From Solen grandis (taxonomy: Eukaryota; Mollusca; Bivalvia; Adapedonta; Solenidae), in the NCBI GenBank assembly GCA_021229015.1, contig CM037781.1, positions 42,666,152 to 42,730,151 of the forward strand: a stretch of DNA of 64,000 bases, given 5' to 3'. The notes under the pieces are model-generated. The model did no database searches. It was not told where the DNA came from and saw nothing but the letters and a program-made list of their open reading frames with translations. Of this stretch, positions 1-11,586 are shown piece by piece; the first letter of the stretch is position 1; each line of letters begins with the position of its first letter. Position numbers and translations under genes: made by a program.

Positions 1-1700
1 TGGTTTGTCCACTAGAAACGGTCAAACTTCACTTAAATTTAGGAAAAAATTATAATTCCAAAAACATGTTTTTTTTGTCGCTCCTGACTTTATGTTTTGT
101 TTATTTCGTCATGAAATTTTTACACGTTATGGTTTGTTAATTTTGAAAGGGCCTCACAATTAAAAAGTTAACAAAACATTGAAAAGGTCAAGGTCATATT
201 ACGATAAGTGTGTTTTTATTCGGCCCCAAAGTGCTCCAAATCTAAAAAATATTTCATTGAGAGAATATGAACAAAAGTTTTAGTTCTAAATAGTTCTTTC
301 GTATAATGTTTAGTTTTTGAAGATCGGACTTGATCTGTTCATTTTACGGCAGTCCAAAGTTTGATCCTTTTTTGGAATAATTGTTAATCAGTTTTTTATG
401 CTTGAAATTGTAATATATAAGAAAAAGAATGTTTGACTAGTGCGACTTATATACTTGTTTGAACTATTTGCTGTTTTTGCAATTTTGTTTCTAATTTTGC
501 CGCTAGAGGGCGTTTTGCTTAAAATTACTCTTTTGCTTATAACTCAAAACGTTAAAGTCTGATTGAAATGCGGTTTTCAGCATTTTGTTCCTTGTTAACA
601 GCACCAAAAATGGGATGGTTTTCAAAGGATAGGGTATGGGAAATATTTGCGCTAGAAGAGTTTGAATGTTCTAACATTGAAAAAAAAAAAAAAAAAAAAA
701 AAAAAAATGTGTTAATGAGAGTAGGTCTTCAAAAATCCTTTTCGTTTGTTTCATATTGAAAATTTGGCTGCGTTGAAATAAAGTATTAAGTTGTTAGGTT
801 AAAAGCGAAAACCGAGATACCGCTTGCGGTTCTAGTTCCATTATTATTATTCTTTGCACTTTTTTTGTGGCCGCTGTTGCGAGATGATTAGAAGTGCTAC
901 AAATATGAAAATTTCCATGCATACTCACATGTATCTGAAGTTGTGCACCACTAAGTTTGTTTTTCATTTTAGTACTAAGTTTTGCCGCTAGGTGGCGTTT
1001 AGCATCAAAACATATAATTGCCGATAACTCTGTCATTTGACATTTTATTTGCATGCAGTTTTTTGCATTCTGTTCTCTGTCAACTGCCCGTTAAAATATG
1101 ATGAGTGGCAATATCCATATCTTTGAAACTTTTGAGCTAGAAGAGGTTGAATGTTTGAATCTTTGAAAAAATCTGGCAAATTAGGGTGTGTCACGAAAAA
1201 CATGCCCATTTTTGTTAGAGATTAGATACGCTCATTCTGTTTTTTGAAATTGATTCCGAAGATCTTTGCGCACAAAATATATGGGGTGGCGATTTCAGAA
1301 AATGCATAAAATGGCTTTCAATAAGCGGTCAAAGTGCACTAAAATATGGAGGAAACAAATTTTCGAGAATAGGCATTTTTTTAGTTTTTGGAAGATTCTG
1401 TCATTATTTTTGAAGCAATCTTTATGAAATTTTCACAGATTGTATTGTTTGTTGTTTCCAAGGACTTCACAGTTTCAAATTTTCAAAAAATGCAAAGGTC
1501 AAGGTCATATTGTGATTATTGGTTTTTTCTTTGACCTTAAATAAAATTAAAAATTTTTAAAATTTTTTTTTTGGGAGCCTTTAAAGTTTAAATGTGTGAT
1601 ATATTTTGTCATCATTGGAAAAAAGAATGTCTTACCTCGTCAACAAAAAAAGAATTTTGAAAATCTGTCAAGAATTGATGAATTTATAGAGAATTTCAAT
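1..1700. repeat. Old, diverged duplicated repeat; no gene
   Basis: A block starting with GCCGCTAGAGGGCG at 499 recurs, diverged, at 984 (GCCGCTAGGTGGCG), about 485 bases later. The sequence after each copy also matches loosely (a CATTTTGTTC or CATTCTGTTC stretch, then GAGCTAGAAGAGGTTGAATG-like text). An AAGGTCAAGGTCATATT element occurs near 185 and again near 1495. The 28-base A run at 680-707 looks like an old retroposon tail or microsatellite. Reading frames here are short, cross the A run and look like chance. Confidence 0.55.
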
Positions 1701-1760
1701 ACATGACCCAGAATAAAAACAGAGAAAATTTGACAGAAGTTACCTATGTTCTATAATTAG

Positions 1761-1862
1761 ATGCAGCTCTGCTAGCTGGCTTGCAACAGGTCAATGTACA
1801 GTGTAAGCAATGTGTCAACACTGGTCTGAATGACCTGTGTAAAAGCGCTCAAAGAATCATGG
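1761..1862 (+). CDS. Possible isolated coding exon, unrecognised
   Basis: An AG at 1759-1760 is followed by 33 open codons (cysteine-bearing, core QQVNVQCKQCVNTGLND) and a good donor GTAAGA at 1863. The base composition is less AT-rich than its surroundings. The exon would start and end inside codons, and its exit phase does not fit the next exon candidate at 4420, so either exons between them are missed or the two are unrelated. No protein family is recognised. It may be a chance open stretch. Confidence 0.2.
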
Positions 1863-3185
1863 GTAAGAGAGAGAGAGGGAGAGAGAGGGGATGAATTGTG
1901 TCTTTATTCTACATGTATTATTATTCCTCCCACACACTCACTATTGAATTGGATAGCAAAACAACTAAGTACATGTACAAACATCCACCTTTTAAACAAG
2001 TTTTAGCTTACCAAAAGTTCCTTCTAGTGCATTACTGAACTTTGAGGCATAGAGTGAAAGCTGATATATGTTTAACCAAATGGCTTGTTACGTTACCAAA
2101 ATTTTTGATAACAAATAAATTGTAAATCATTTATACTACTGAAAACTATTGTTCTTATAATAATAAGCAGGATTCCCAACTGTCTCACCTGATTTTTAAC
2201 TGTTTAGTATAAAAAGTGGGACACTTTGGAAGACATTTTTGAGCGCACAGTGATGATCAACATTAATCAAATCGTTCAATGTGCCACACTTAGATCATAT
2301 TGGCTCATTGCCAATATATGGATGCTTAAAGGCATCTCAAAACCCTTTTATAAGTGACCCCACCCCCCATTTATTCAATCAATTCAATAGTTTATTTCCA
2401 AGATTTACATAGTAAATAACATTGGACAAAGCATATAGTAACAAAATATATTGGTTATGGCGGTTGTTTTCAATTAATTATGGTATTGAGTATAATAATA
2501 TATATCATCAAGCAAAAATTCACCCACCCGCCGTTGTGTGGGCATCTGTTTTTGATTAGGCAGGCTGCCACAGTCTGTCACAGGTATTGTTTCAAGAGTG
2601 CATATGTTGCTACATGGGGTTGTATGTAGTCATTCACAGTTTGTAAAAAAAGTTGTGAACATACCAAATACCAGAAATGATCCTAAAAGTTCTCTATTAT
2701 TCTTTTTTTTTTTTATTCGAGCAAATATAAATCTTCCTTTTCTTTCTTTCTTTCTCTGTTGATTTATTTTGTCTACTTTATTTTGTTCTTTCTTTTTTCA
2801 TTTTTTATTTATTTTTTTTTTTTTTATTTTTCATTACTTTCATTCTCTCATTTCTTCCCTCAACACATGTTTATATGTCGGAAATCAACACAAATTTTAT
2901 TACTTGTTTATTCAATAAGAGAAATTCTGTTGAATAAAATGTAACAAAATGTCTCTAGCAAAAGCAAATAAAAAACAAAAAGATCATGCATTGTCAGAAT
3001 TTATGTCCTTCAGGCTCATTTTAATTACTACAAAAATGCGTATCTCTATATTTTCAATATCAAAACTTTAATTCTGAAATAAATGCCGTATGATCCTATA
3101 ATCATGCAGTCCAAGTAATAAATGTAATAAAGAATAATTATGTAAGGGATCATAAACTAAACAACCCACATATTATCACTATCAT
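1863..3185. other. Non-coding stretch with simple repeats
   Basis: It contains a GA-rich microsatellite at about 1866-1890, T-rich low-complexity DNA at 2700-2850 and AT-rich unique sequence. I see no convincing exon, RNA gene or mobile element ends. Confidence 0.5.
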
Positions 3186-3198
3186 TCATTATATGTTT

Positions 3199-3445
3199 GG
3201 GGCCTCCGTGGCCGAGAGGGTTAAGTCGCTGACTTTAACACTCACTCTGCCCCTCACCGCGTGGGTTTGAATCCCGGCAGGGTCATTCGGATTTTCATGT
3301 GAGGAAGCCTTCCAGCTGGCTTGCGGTAGGTCGGTGGTTCTACCCGGATGTCTCCGTGTATTTGGGTCTTCCTCCACTGTAATTAGCTGGACGTCGCTAT
3401 ATGACTGAAATACTGTCGAAGCGACGTTTAACTCAAATAGTCAAG
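3199..3445 (+). mobile_element. tRNA-headed SINE with 13-bp target duplication
   Basis: The left end is tRNA-like, with an A box (TGGCCGAGAGGGTTAAG) and a B box (GGGTTTGAATCCC), the internal RNA polymerase III promoter pattern. A body follows, then a tail with ATGACTGAAATACTGTCGAA and GCGACGTTTAACTC. The 13-bp direct repeat TCATTATATGTTT flanks it at 3186-3198 and 3446-3458, the mark of target-primed insertion. The short target repeat is intact, so the insertion is fairly young. It resembles tRNA-derived SINEs known from bivalves (for example RUDI); exact family membership is from memory and unverified. Related pieces lie at 24725, 44051 (reverse) and 57116. Confidence 0.85.
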
Positions 3446-3458
3446 TCATTATATGTTT

Positions 3459-4419
3459 ATTGCTTTGTGTAAAACTAGCCTACTATCTCACTTCCATTGT
3501 AGCAGATAATTTAGTTATGCATCAACCATCAGAGGTTTTACCGTAACATATAGGTACTATATTGGCTAAAGACTCCCTGCAGTGATGACCAGCAATTAGC
3601 AGGTCTGATCACAGCAGATGGGGGCCTGGCTCAGTGGGACATCACATTCCTTTCGAGATGCCTTTAAGTTTTGGTCACATATAAAGCATTTGCATTTTGT
3701 TGTTTTTCTGGTATTTTAACTTGGCTGATCAGGTTTGAAACTGTTGATCATCACGAAAACCGTTGCATTTGCAGTATGCAAATCTAGTTTCATGTTAAAA
3801 GTAAATATTTCATAAATACAAGCTGGCGCTTTTATGCGCTCCCCTTTTCTTTTGTACCCCTATTCAGCCCAATTATTCCACACAGGTAATTCCATTTCCA
3901 GTTACTTCCCCTGTTGAGTACTCTTCAATGAAATTGCTCTCCTTGTTTTCCTAGACAGACTGACTTTTTTTTTTACTGAAAATCGATCGTATACGATTCC
4001 AATGGTATGAAAAGTTTATGTAAAGAATTATTATCCATTAGTCTTATGTGTTTGACGATTCTTTTATGATGACAACTTTAATTCACGAAGAAAATACTTA
4101 AATGAATTGGGTTTTTTTTCCCGCAATTTTTATGTCATGTGTTTTCGCGAAATCAAAATTCATGCATTTTTTTTAAGTTTAAAAGAAGGAAATATATCTA
4201 TAAACTTAGATAAATATCAGAATTTATAAGTGTTTGTGCAAATCAATTTGAATTATAATTTTGAAAGGGTAGAAGAATGATGAAAAAAATACATGAAAAT
4301 TCAAACTTTCTTTTAGGTCATAACAATCATTATGATTATCTTTACATACATATATTTCATTTCATATTATCACTATTCTTCTATTCCCACATAAAATCTT
4401 TGGCATTTCCAAATTCCAG
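3459..4419. other. Intergenic or intronic DNA, nothing identified
   Basis: AT-rich sequence between the SINE and the first acidic exon candidate. I see no exon, RNA gene or clear repeat unit. Confidence 0.45.
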
Positions 4420-4558
4420 AGTGAGATAGACCTTTTTGCTAGTTCACCTGAGCCTGAGCCTGAGGCCGATGGACTTCATCTAGAGACTTTAGACAGGGAC
4501 AATAACGTATGTTTACATTTATATGTGTAATTATGACTTAGTACATACTTTTTTATTT

Positions 4559-4590
<32 letters not shown>

Positions 4591-5346
4591 ATATATATAA
4601 TAATTATATATATATATAACAACAGCAATTCAAGATATGCTATCTATATATAATATATATATTTATTATATACATGGATTCTACTTCTCAATACACTTGA
4701 GCAGTTAGATAGATGTCAGAAAATACCTGGTTAACCAGAACATGGATCACTGTCAAAAAAAAGTTTGTTTTATTACGACTGCGCTACATTCATCATAACT
4801 TCTTGCCTATCAGTATAATATACATTTTATTTATTAATTCTCGTATCCTATAACTCCTATATTCTCTGACATTTCCAGAGTGAAAAATGACCTATTTGCA
4901 GTTCGCCAGAGGGACTTTCACTGACTGACTGTAATGATTCCCCACCCAGTGCCCTGGTTTTTGACAGCGACGGAGAAAATTCCCAGGGCAGTCACCACAG
5001 CCCATACTCAGTGAGCTTATTTTTTTGTATATTAAAAAAAATACATGAGGCAAAAGGGATGTGTGTAACAAACACAGGTTTGGGTAATCTCCAGATAAAA
5101 AAGTAGTTTTTTTAGATAAGCTGCTGCTGGGAAGAACTGATATGAAAACATTCAAAGTTTTTCCTTTTTTTTTTCTTTTTTTTTTTTAAACAAACATCTG
5201 CTTCCACAGTAGATTTCTATTACAATGTAATTAAAAACCACTGAGTCACTTGTAATGGAATACAGTTTGTGTATTAACTGGTCTCTTTTCAGGTGAGTCC
5301 ACATCCAAGTCCAGTTTTTGGAAGGAAAAAACTCCGCAGATTGTTT
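4420..5346 (+). CDS. Split gene fragment: two similar acidic Ser-Pro exons plus a basic exon, unrecognised
   Basis: There are three exon candidates with GT-AG ends. Exon a (4420-4506) is 29 codons, phase 0, beginning SEIDLFASSPEPEPEADG, with donor GTATGT. Exon b (4879-5010) is 44 codons long if it starts at 4879, with donor GTGAGC; it contains SSPEGLSLTDCNDSPPSALV then FDSDGENSQGSHHSPYS. Exon c (5293-5346) is 18 codons, VSPHPSPVFGRKKLRRLF, with donor GTAAGT. Exons a and b begin with similar DNA (AGTGAGATAGACC and AGTGAAAAATGACC), which suggests exon duplication. Exon b has an in-frame TGA at 4888-4890; using the inner AG at 4900-4901 would avoid it. A possible short last exon after AG at 5901-5902 reads LPLNM then stop (5918-5920). 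The protein would be acidic, Ser/Pro-rich and then basic, like a disordered nuclear protein, but the family is unknown to me. Confidence 0.4.
4558..4617. repeat. (TA)n microsatellite
   Basis: A run of TA dinucleotides with short interruptions, inside the probable intron after exon a of the unrecognised split gene. Confidence 0.9.
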
Positions 5347-5349
5347 GTA

Positions 5350-6870
5350 AGTGTTCATTGTCATTATAAAATGCCCCTTTTCAGCATATACTAAAAAAAT
5401 GTTTGTAGCTGTTTGATTACATCTGAGTATTGCGGGTTGAAGACTTTAATAAAAAATGAAAAAACATAATTATTTTTCTTACATGGATTTTATTGATGTG
5501 TATAAAAGGTTGATTTAATAGGCTTCTTTGACAATTGTATTTGATTATGGTCAATAGGTAACATACAGTTGCAAACATTTATTCGTCCCATATATCAATT
5601 TAGAAAACAGCTATGCTTAGCCTTTTAACCTTAATTTATGACTACAGATAAGGTTTTGCTGTAATTGGGTATTTTACCCTCTAAATCTTAACAGTTATGT
5701 ATTTTACAAAAAATAATTGGGTATTTTGAGAATCCTTCATATTCATATTGGCAATTCCATTTTTAATTGCCTTTTATTATTCAATGATTAAAAAAAAATG
5801 CTTTTATCCTTAAATTTAATCTGGATAATACCCCAAAAAGCAGCTTATCTGTAGCTCTTCTAAATTAACTGTATGTATATTCACATCTTGTGTTTATTGT
5901 AGCTACCATTGAACATGTAGTCACTGCATAATGCTTACCGAATGTAGTTTACTCATTTACAGGGCTCTACATCTCTCTTTTTTAGTGCCTATATAAGGCA
6001 CCATGCCCCCGGCCAAAAAGTATGTTTTACCCCCATTTTCAAGCAAAATTCCCCCTTCAAACAAAACAGAAATTTAAAAATTCACATAAAAAACAAAATA
6101 ACCCATTTTTAGGTTGATGTAGTATAACATTAGAGTTCCATTTCAGTTCAACAAACTACTACAAAATAAATGTTTTGTGTATTATATACTTATTGTAGAT
6201 GACGTGAAAATTCTCTCTCCTGAAGTTACAGGTACTGTCCCCCTAAAACAGAGAGAGAGAGCCCTGATTGATCTTAATCCTTAATATGACTTATATTAAC
6301 CACATAGCATAATCATTTTAGAAAGTGGCTTGACTTAGCTTCTGATTCTTAATTATTTGCATGTAGATCTTCAATTCTTGCATTAGTTTAGATGCAATTA
6401 AACATGTAGTTTGACATATTAATAAAACTTGCATAAACTAAAATGGGTACTGTGACTTAAAGCTGTTCAACCAGTTTGGGTGAAAATGGAATTTGAATTA
6501 AAACTGAAACTAAAACCAAATCTTTTGTGTCTTTTATGATATCTATACCATGATAGGAAGATTATGAATACACGCAGAAAGAAATAAAAAATGTTATAAA
6601 ATTAAAATTGAAACATGTAAACCATGCAATAACTTATAAGACAATCATCATGCAGTGTGATGCCCTTGTTATACCCAAGTCAAGGCTGAGCAGCTTTAAT
6701 ATTCATATGAACTTAGCCTAGTAGTGCTTGCTGTAAAATAACAAACCACAATTGACATAATATTAACCAAACATAAATGGCTGTACTAATATGCATGCAA
6801 ACTTTTCAGATATCATCTGAAAGTCAAACGGAATTATCATGGAGTTGATAATGAATTAAGTTCAAACAAA
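5350..6870. other. Non-coding stretch
   Basis: AT-rich DNA. Near 5960-6260 a repeat-like piece holds CCCCCGGCC, several runs of C, and a GAGAGAGAGAG run. Apart from the possible five-codon last exon at 5903-5920, no coding signal is seen. Confidence 0.4.
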
Positions 6871-6871
6871 T

Positions 6872-9800
6872 GTGTTCAGACAAAAGCTGACAGAGAGATG
6901 TAGTTTATTTACCTGCAATACACAAAAAGATGATATTAGCAAGTTGGCTATAGACAGAATCACACAAACTGTTCAGTCTGGTGGTATAACCACAGAGAAA
7001 AGTGTGCAAACTGAATGGGATATCAATTTCACTACAGTAATAGTAGATGCATTTTATCAGAAACTGTCAACTTGGTTCCCCTTTCACCAGCAAAATAGTA
7101 TGATTCATTTGACACACACTAGATTCAGAAGAAAATAAGGAGGTGCTGGCCTCATCTTACAGTAATACTATAATAACCTTGTTAAAAACATATAAAAATG
7201 TCAATAAACAATATCAGATGTTATTGAAAAGATAACCAAAATTGGAAAGAACAATACTGTGAAGTTCTAAATAGAATTCGCAAAGGAAAGAGAAATTCCT
7301 ATTGCTTACATTAGAACCTACACAAAATGTTGTGAAAATATTCAGGCCAGGTATAAGACTTTAAAAAAGTCAGTTAACAAAAGTGGTGGTCACTTGAAAA
7401 TTAATGAGTATAGAACTTCAGAATTTGTTTGTCCTAAGCCAAGTGGCAGTTTGATTAGGAAGGGTCAGAAATTATCTGAAAATGTTATTGAATTAAAGAG
7501 AGAGGTACAAACATTAAAGGATGTGAGTTGTTCTCTGGCAGAAGAATTAGGAAAATGCAAAGCAAATGAAAAAGAATTGGAAGGGAAATTGATACAGAAA
7601 AATTCTAGAGGAATGGGCTTAAAGCAAGTTAAATTTAAGTTAAAGTGTGTACAATCAGAACAGAAAGCTTTAATAAAGCATATATTTTTGAAGAGGCGTT
7701 TAGTTTTGAAATCTGAGGAACTGAAAAGACAGAGATCCAGTGTTTCTTACTTTAAAAAGATATTAGTTAAGGAAAAGGAGAAGCTTCAAAAGAAGCAACA
7801 AGTCATTGATGACCTTAAGGGCCAAGTTGATTTATTAAAAAATGAATATGCAGATTTGCATGAGGAGTCCATTGCAGACAATATAAAGATAAAAGATATT
7901 ACAGAAGAAAATAACTGGTTTGCTGACATATTACAGGATGCACAAAATGAGGAAGTGAAATTGTTTGACAATTTCAAAAAAACATATAATGAAAAATGCC
8001 AAATGTGTGTGTATTCCTTGCTTGAAAATCATGTTCCTGCAAAACATGTAGGCCTGTAATAAATAGTGTCTTGACTTTGGTAGACAGAAAACCAGATAGA
8101 CTGCCATCAGTAAGTACTATACATAATATGAACCTGCAAAGACTGATTGTAAGTCAAAAGCAGGTCGCTGAAGTTCTTGTTGACAAAAAAGACACTACAA
8201 TTTATACTGATAAACTTCCAAGTATGGTAATGAAGTTGGCGGTTACCATATCAGGGACAAAGAAGGTAACTATTTTACCCTAGGTTTAGAGATTTATCAA
8301 TAAATCTGCCAGTGATACACTAGACACATTTCGAGAAATCCTATCAGATATAGATCATGCTGCTGAGTCTGGAGATGAAGCTTCACGCAAAATCCTTGTA
8401 AACATTCAGCCACAATGTCGGACAGTGCCAGTACTGAAATTAAATTTAACTCTCTTCTTGAAGAATACAGAGCAGCTGTGCTACCATATACTGTTGAAAA
8501 TTATGAGATTCTGGATGAACAAGAAAACAAAGCATTCTAGGCTGATGAATTTTTTTGTGGTTTACATTCTTGGTCCACATTGCTGAAACTGCTACAACAA
8601 AGCTGTTTCTGAAGTTGAAAAACAAATTCACTCAGACAACCCACCCAATTCATCCCTCTTCATTTAGAAGACCTAATGACCTGGAACTGTTTAGATTGAT
8701 AAGTACTGCCAGTAAAGCTTTCAGCAGAGAAGGTGATGAAAAATCTGGGTGTCATTTACCTTTTGTGACATTCCTGACTGAATTTCTAAAGCAGAGAAAG
8801 ATTAGGTCATTGAAGTGTGGTTCCATTTAGGGGACACAGATTTAATATCCTTTTTCACAATGCGGACAGATTTTCTGGCTACACAGTAAAATGAATGAAT
8901 TCTTGCAAGGTCATGCATTAAACAGGCTTACCAGAGTGTAGCATTTGATTTATCTGTACCAAGTTACATTGCAAGCTGTAAGGCTCTAGACTGGTTTGCA
9001 AAAATGATAAGTACACCATTGTGGAATCTTGTGGAGGATAAGAGTATAAACATTCTAGAAATGGACAAGTACTATGTAATGTTGAAGTCAGGGCTTAGAG
9101 ATGCGGCAGAGAATGTTCCAGCTTTATGCAAGGCAAGATCAGACCTTTTGGAACAATGTAAATTTGAAAGAAGATGTTGTGTATGATGCTTTAGTGGAAC
9201 AAAGTGATTATGACGCTGATTGTGAAGTGTTCCTGTCGATAATTCTTGCAGCAATAACAAAATATGTTGAAAGAAAATTCAAGAACTTCCTACCCGGCGG
9301 CCTATATAGCAACCCTTCCGAAGAAATGAAAACTAAAGTGCAAAGTGTAGAAAAACACAACAAGTTTAGTGAAATGGTGTTTGCTTACTATGACATTTGC
9401 TGAGATTCAAGCCACATATACAGACTATGGCATCAGAAGCTATGTTGCCTTTACAATTAACAAAATGGTGAGTGGTTGCGAGAAAATCTCAGGATGAGGT
9501 AAAACAGCTTCAATCAAAGGCCAAGGAAAGAAGTAAAATCACTCAGACAGCAGTTCAGTAGAAGACAGTTGTTATTGTTGAACGCAGAAGAGAAAAATGG
9601 AAGAGAGTAGAAGAAGGAAGGAAGAAAGGAGACAAAAAGACTACAGCAGCAAGAGGAGATTACAAATCAAATAATATATTACGGATTGTGGCAGTCTGAA
9701 GAACAGGTGATGATGTATTGTCAACATTTCGCACAAATCGGAGACGGTCAGAGCTTAAAAGCCCAGCTTAAATTTAAGAAAGAGGTTCTGAAGCAAACAA

Positions 9801-10045
9801 CAGATGAACAGTACAGTCTACAAGTACTCAAAAGATGAGGGTGGTAAGAAAATGCAATTGACAGTGGAAGAGCTAACGCAGAACGTCCAAAAGTTGGTTT
9901 GCCATGCTCGAACTCTGCCAACTAATAACCAAGATGGTCCTGTGCTTGTAGGAAAACGGATCAGGCATAAATCCTCGAGAAAGGAGAAAGTGTTTGGTAC
10001 ACTGGCAAAGTTATACCTCAAGTATGTTTACATGGGTCTGAATGT
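6872..10045 (+). pseudogene. Decayed intronless gene for a long coiled-coil protein
   Basis: About 3.2 kb of + strand DNA reads as protein, but in pieces that switch frame many times. The longest intact piece, 7394-8059, is 221 codons, rich in Lys, Glu and Leu with heptad-like spacing, typical of coiled coil; it includes QVIDDLKGQVDLLKNEYADL. Further pieces at 8071-8283, 8555-8830, 9004-9186, 9101-9403 and 9804-10045 keep coding-like composition (NMNLQRLIVSQKQVAEVLV, FLPGGLYSNPSEEMKTKV). After about 9480 comes a Lys/Arg/Glu-rich segment, then VLVGKRIRHK near the end. The lack of introns amid intron-rich genes suggests retroposition or carriage by a mobile element. I believe similar long uncharacterised proteins occur in many copies in corals and molluscs, but that is memory, not a search. 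There is no reverse transcriptase or recognisable catalytic triad. Its 3' end runs straight into an old MITE at 10046. Function unknown; it is not translatable as written. Confidence 0.6.
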
Positions 10046-10268
10046 TTAACCCTTTACCTAAGAAGATTTACAAGTGAAATGAAAACATTTTTCCAAAACA
10101 CTAAGAAGCAGAGAACAACATAAAACAAGATCAGGTTTTATGCTGTTTTCTGCTCCCCAGTGTTTTTGAAATGATGCTTTCACTTCACTATTAAATCTTC
10201 TATACTTCTGATGTGGCTTTCTGCAGATCAGGCTGCCAAAAGACACATCTATGAGGTAAAAGGGCTAA
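10046..10268 (+). mobile_element. Old, diverged copy of the TTAA hairpin MITE
   Basis: It begins TTAACCCTTTACCTAAGA and ends ATGAGGTAAAAGGGCTAA. It keeps internal landmarks of the younger family (ATAAAACAAGATCAGGTTTTATGCTG, here a shortened hairpin, and CTGCAGATCAGGCT). Many substitutions separate it from the copies at 11347 and beyond, so it belongs to an earlier wave. It abuts the end of the decayed coiled-coil gene. Confidence 0.6.
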
Positions 10269-10445
10269 CTCTCTATCCAAAAGATAACTATATGAATTGC
10301 ATGAAGCTTTTTGCTTTATTACTTAGTATACTCTCTCTCTCTCTGTTAAATGCTAGTGCTTTGGTCATGTCATGTCCCTCATAGGCCAGAAAGACATCTT
10401 TCCGCTAATTTGTAATCTTTTCACTGATTTAACCTCTCGGACAAA

Positions 10446-10520
10446 ATGCCTGCCAGCCACTTGGACCTCGTGGTCAACAGTTTCTCGAATGACATGTGTT
10501 GTAATTTGAGGTCTCATGGT
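10446..10520 (+). CDS. Possible first coding exon, unrecognised
   Basis: An ATG in favourable context (ACAAAATGCC) opens 25 codons, MPASHLDLVVNSFSNDMCCN then LRSHG, and stops exactly at a strong phase-0 donor, GTAAGT at 10521. Codon and base composition are richer in GC than the surroundings. An in-frame stop lies upstream at 10425-10427, so the start would be this ATG. I could not find a matching second exon; it may lie in the gap at 11027-11126 or beyond. It could be chance. Confidence 0.28.
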
Positions 10521-11026
10521 GTAAGTAAATCAATATTTAAGGTTATTAACATCATATGAAACATTTGTTACATCTGTCTCGAATGTATTGTATCATATCA
10601 AACATATTTTGAGCCGAAACTTTCTTGGATTCGGACTCTAATTTTTTCGTACATTGTCGTACATTGATAGCGTTGTGTTCAAGTTATTTAAAGTAAGGAA
10701 TTATTTTGGTCAGACTCGTAAACGTTTTATTCATGTATCCTAAATGACATAAAATGATGTTTTTGGTATAGATGGGTTTTTAATTACTTTTATTTTTGCC
10801 TATTTTTTATATTGCAAATTGTATTGATACTGGTATATGTGAATGCTTAGTAATGCGCATTTATATTTTCAGTTCTTTACCATTCATCAGCATAAGAATA
10901 AATCAAGTAACCGAAGCAATGTGTTGTGATTTTTCTGGTGCCGAACCTGGTTATACTTGCTGGATCCCAGGGCGGGGTTTGTACAGTAAAGAAACCAACA
11001 ACCTCACCCTGATCATATGGAAATCA
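10521..11026. other. Unassigned DNA left of the gap
   Basis: It shows no clear exon. The stretch 10930-11026 (ATCCCAGGGCGGGGTTTGT and around) is GC-richer and repeat-like, and runs directly into the gap. Confidence 0.35.
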
Positions 11027-11126
11027 NNNNNNNNNNNNNNNNNNNNNNNNNNNNNNNNNNNNNNNNNNNNNNNNNNNNNNNNNNNNNNNNNNNNNNNNNN
11101 NNNNNNNNNNNNNNNNNNNNNNNNNN
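11027..11126. other. Assembly gap, 100 N
   Basis: Exactly 100 N, the usual placeholder for a gap of unknown size. Reading frames that appear to cross it are artefacts. Confidence 0.98.
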
Positions 11127-11346
11127 TTGTCATGACAAGTGAACAGTACAGTAGAGCGAGTGAAAAATTACGATATTCCTTGGTATTTCTCTTGAAATTG
11201 TGAGGTAGAGTGAGTGATAACTCTTTGAATTTTACAATTCTTTTTTCCGGGAAAGTTTCGTTTTTGCATGATATATTGCAGAAAAATGCATGGTGTTCAT
11301 AACAGATGCAGAGAAATCTAATCACGAGGGCTGTGGGCCTGAGTCT

Positions 11347-11586
11347 TTAACCCTTTCCCTCATAGAGGACACCATGAAAAGACCTTTGCAAACAGCATAA
11401 AACCAGATCAGCCTGCGAGTAACTCGCAGGCTGATCAGGTTTTATGCTGTTCGCTGCTCCTCAGTGGTCTGGAAATAAGGATTTTGTAATTAAATTTGGT
11501 AAGGTTTAACTGGTTTTCTGCAGATCAGGCTTTATGTGATACCTATTGAGGGCGTCAAAATGAGTCTATATGAGGGAAAGGGTTAA
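11347..11586 (+). mobile_element. TTAA-flanked hairpin MITE, copy 2
   Basis: TTAA stands at both ends, followed by inverted CCCTTTCCCTCATA and TATGAGGGAAAGGG. TTAA target sites with ends starting CCY are typical of piggyBac-like elements, so this is probably a non-autonomous piggyBac-type MITE. It is about 240 bp and has no coding capacity. The central 67-nt palindrome runs from CAAACAGCATAAAACCAGAT to the matching ATCAGGTTTTATGCTGTTCG. Confidence 0.88.

Noticed and set aside
568..759. 63-codon frame with a poly-lysine run
   Set aside because: The lysines are the 28-base A run; no other coding feature.
3199..3280. tRNA-Ser-like gene
   Set aside because: Part of a SINE with its own tail and 13-bp target duplication.
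10796..11325. Two open frames on both strands crossing the first N run
   Set aside because: The frames exist only because the 100 N are read as codons.
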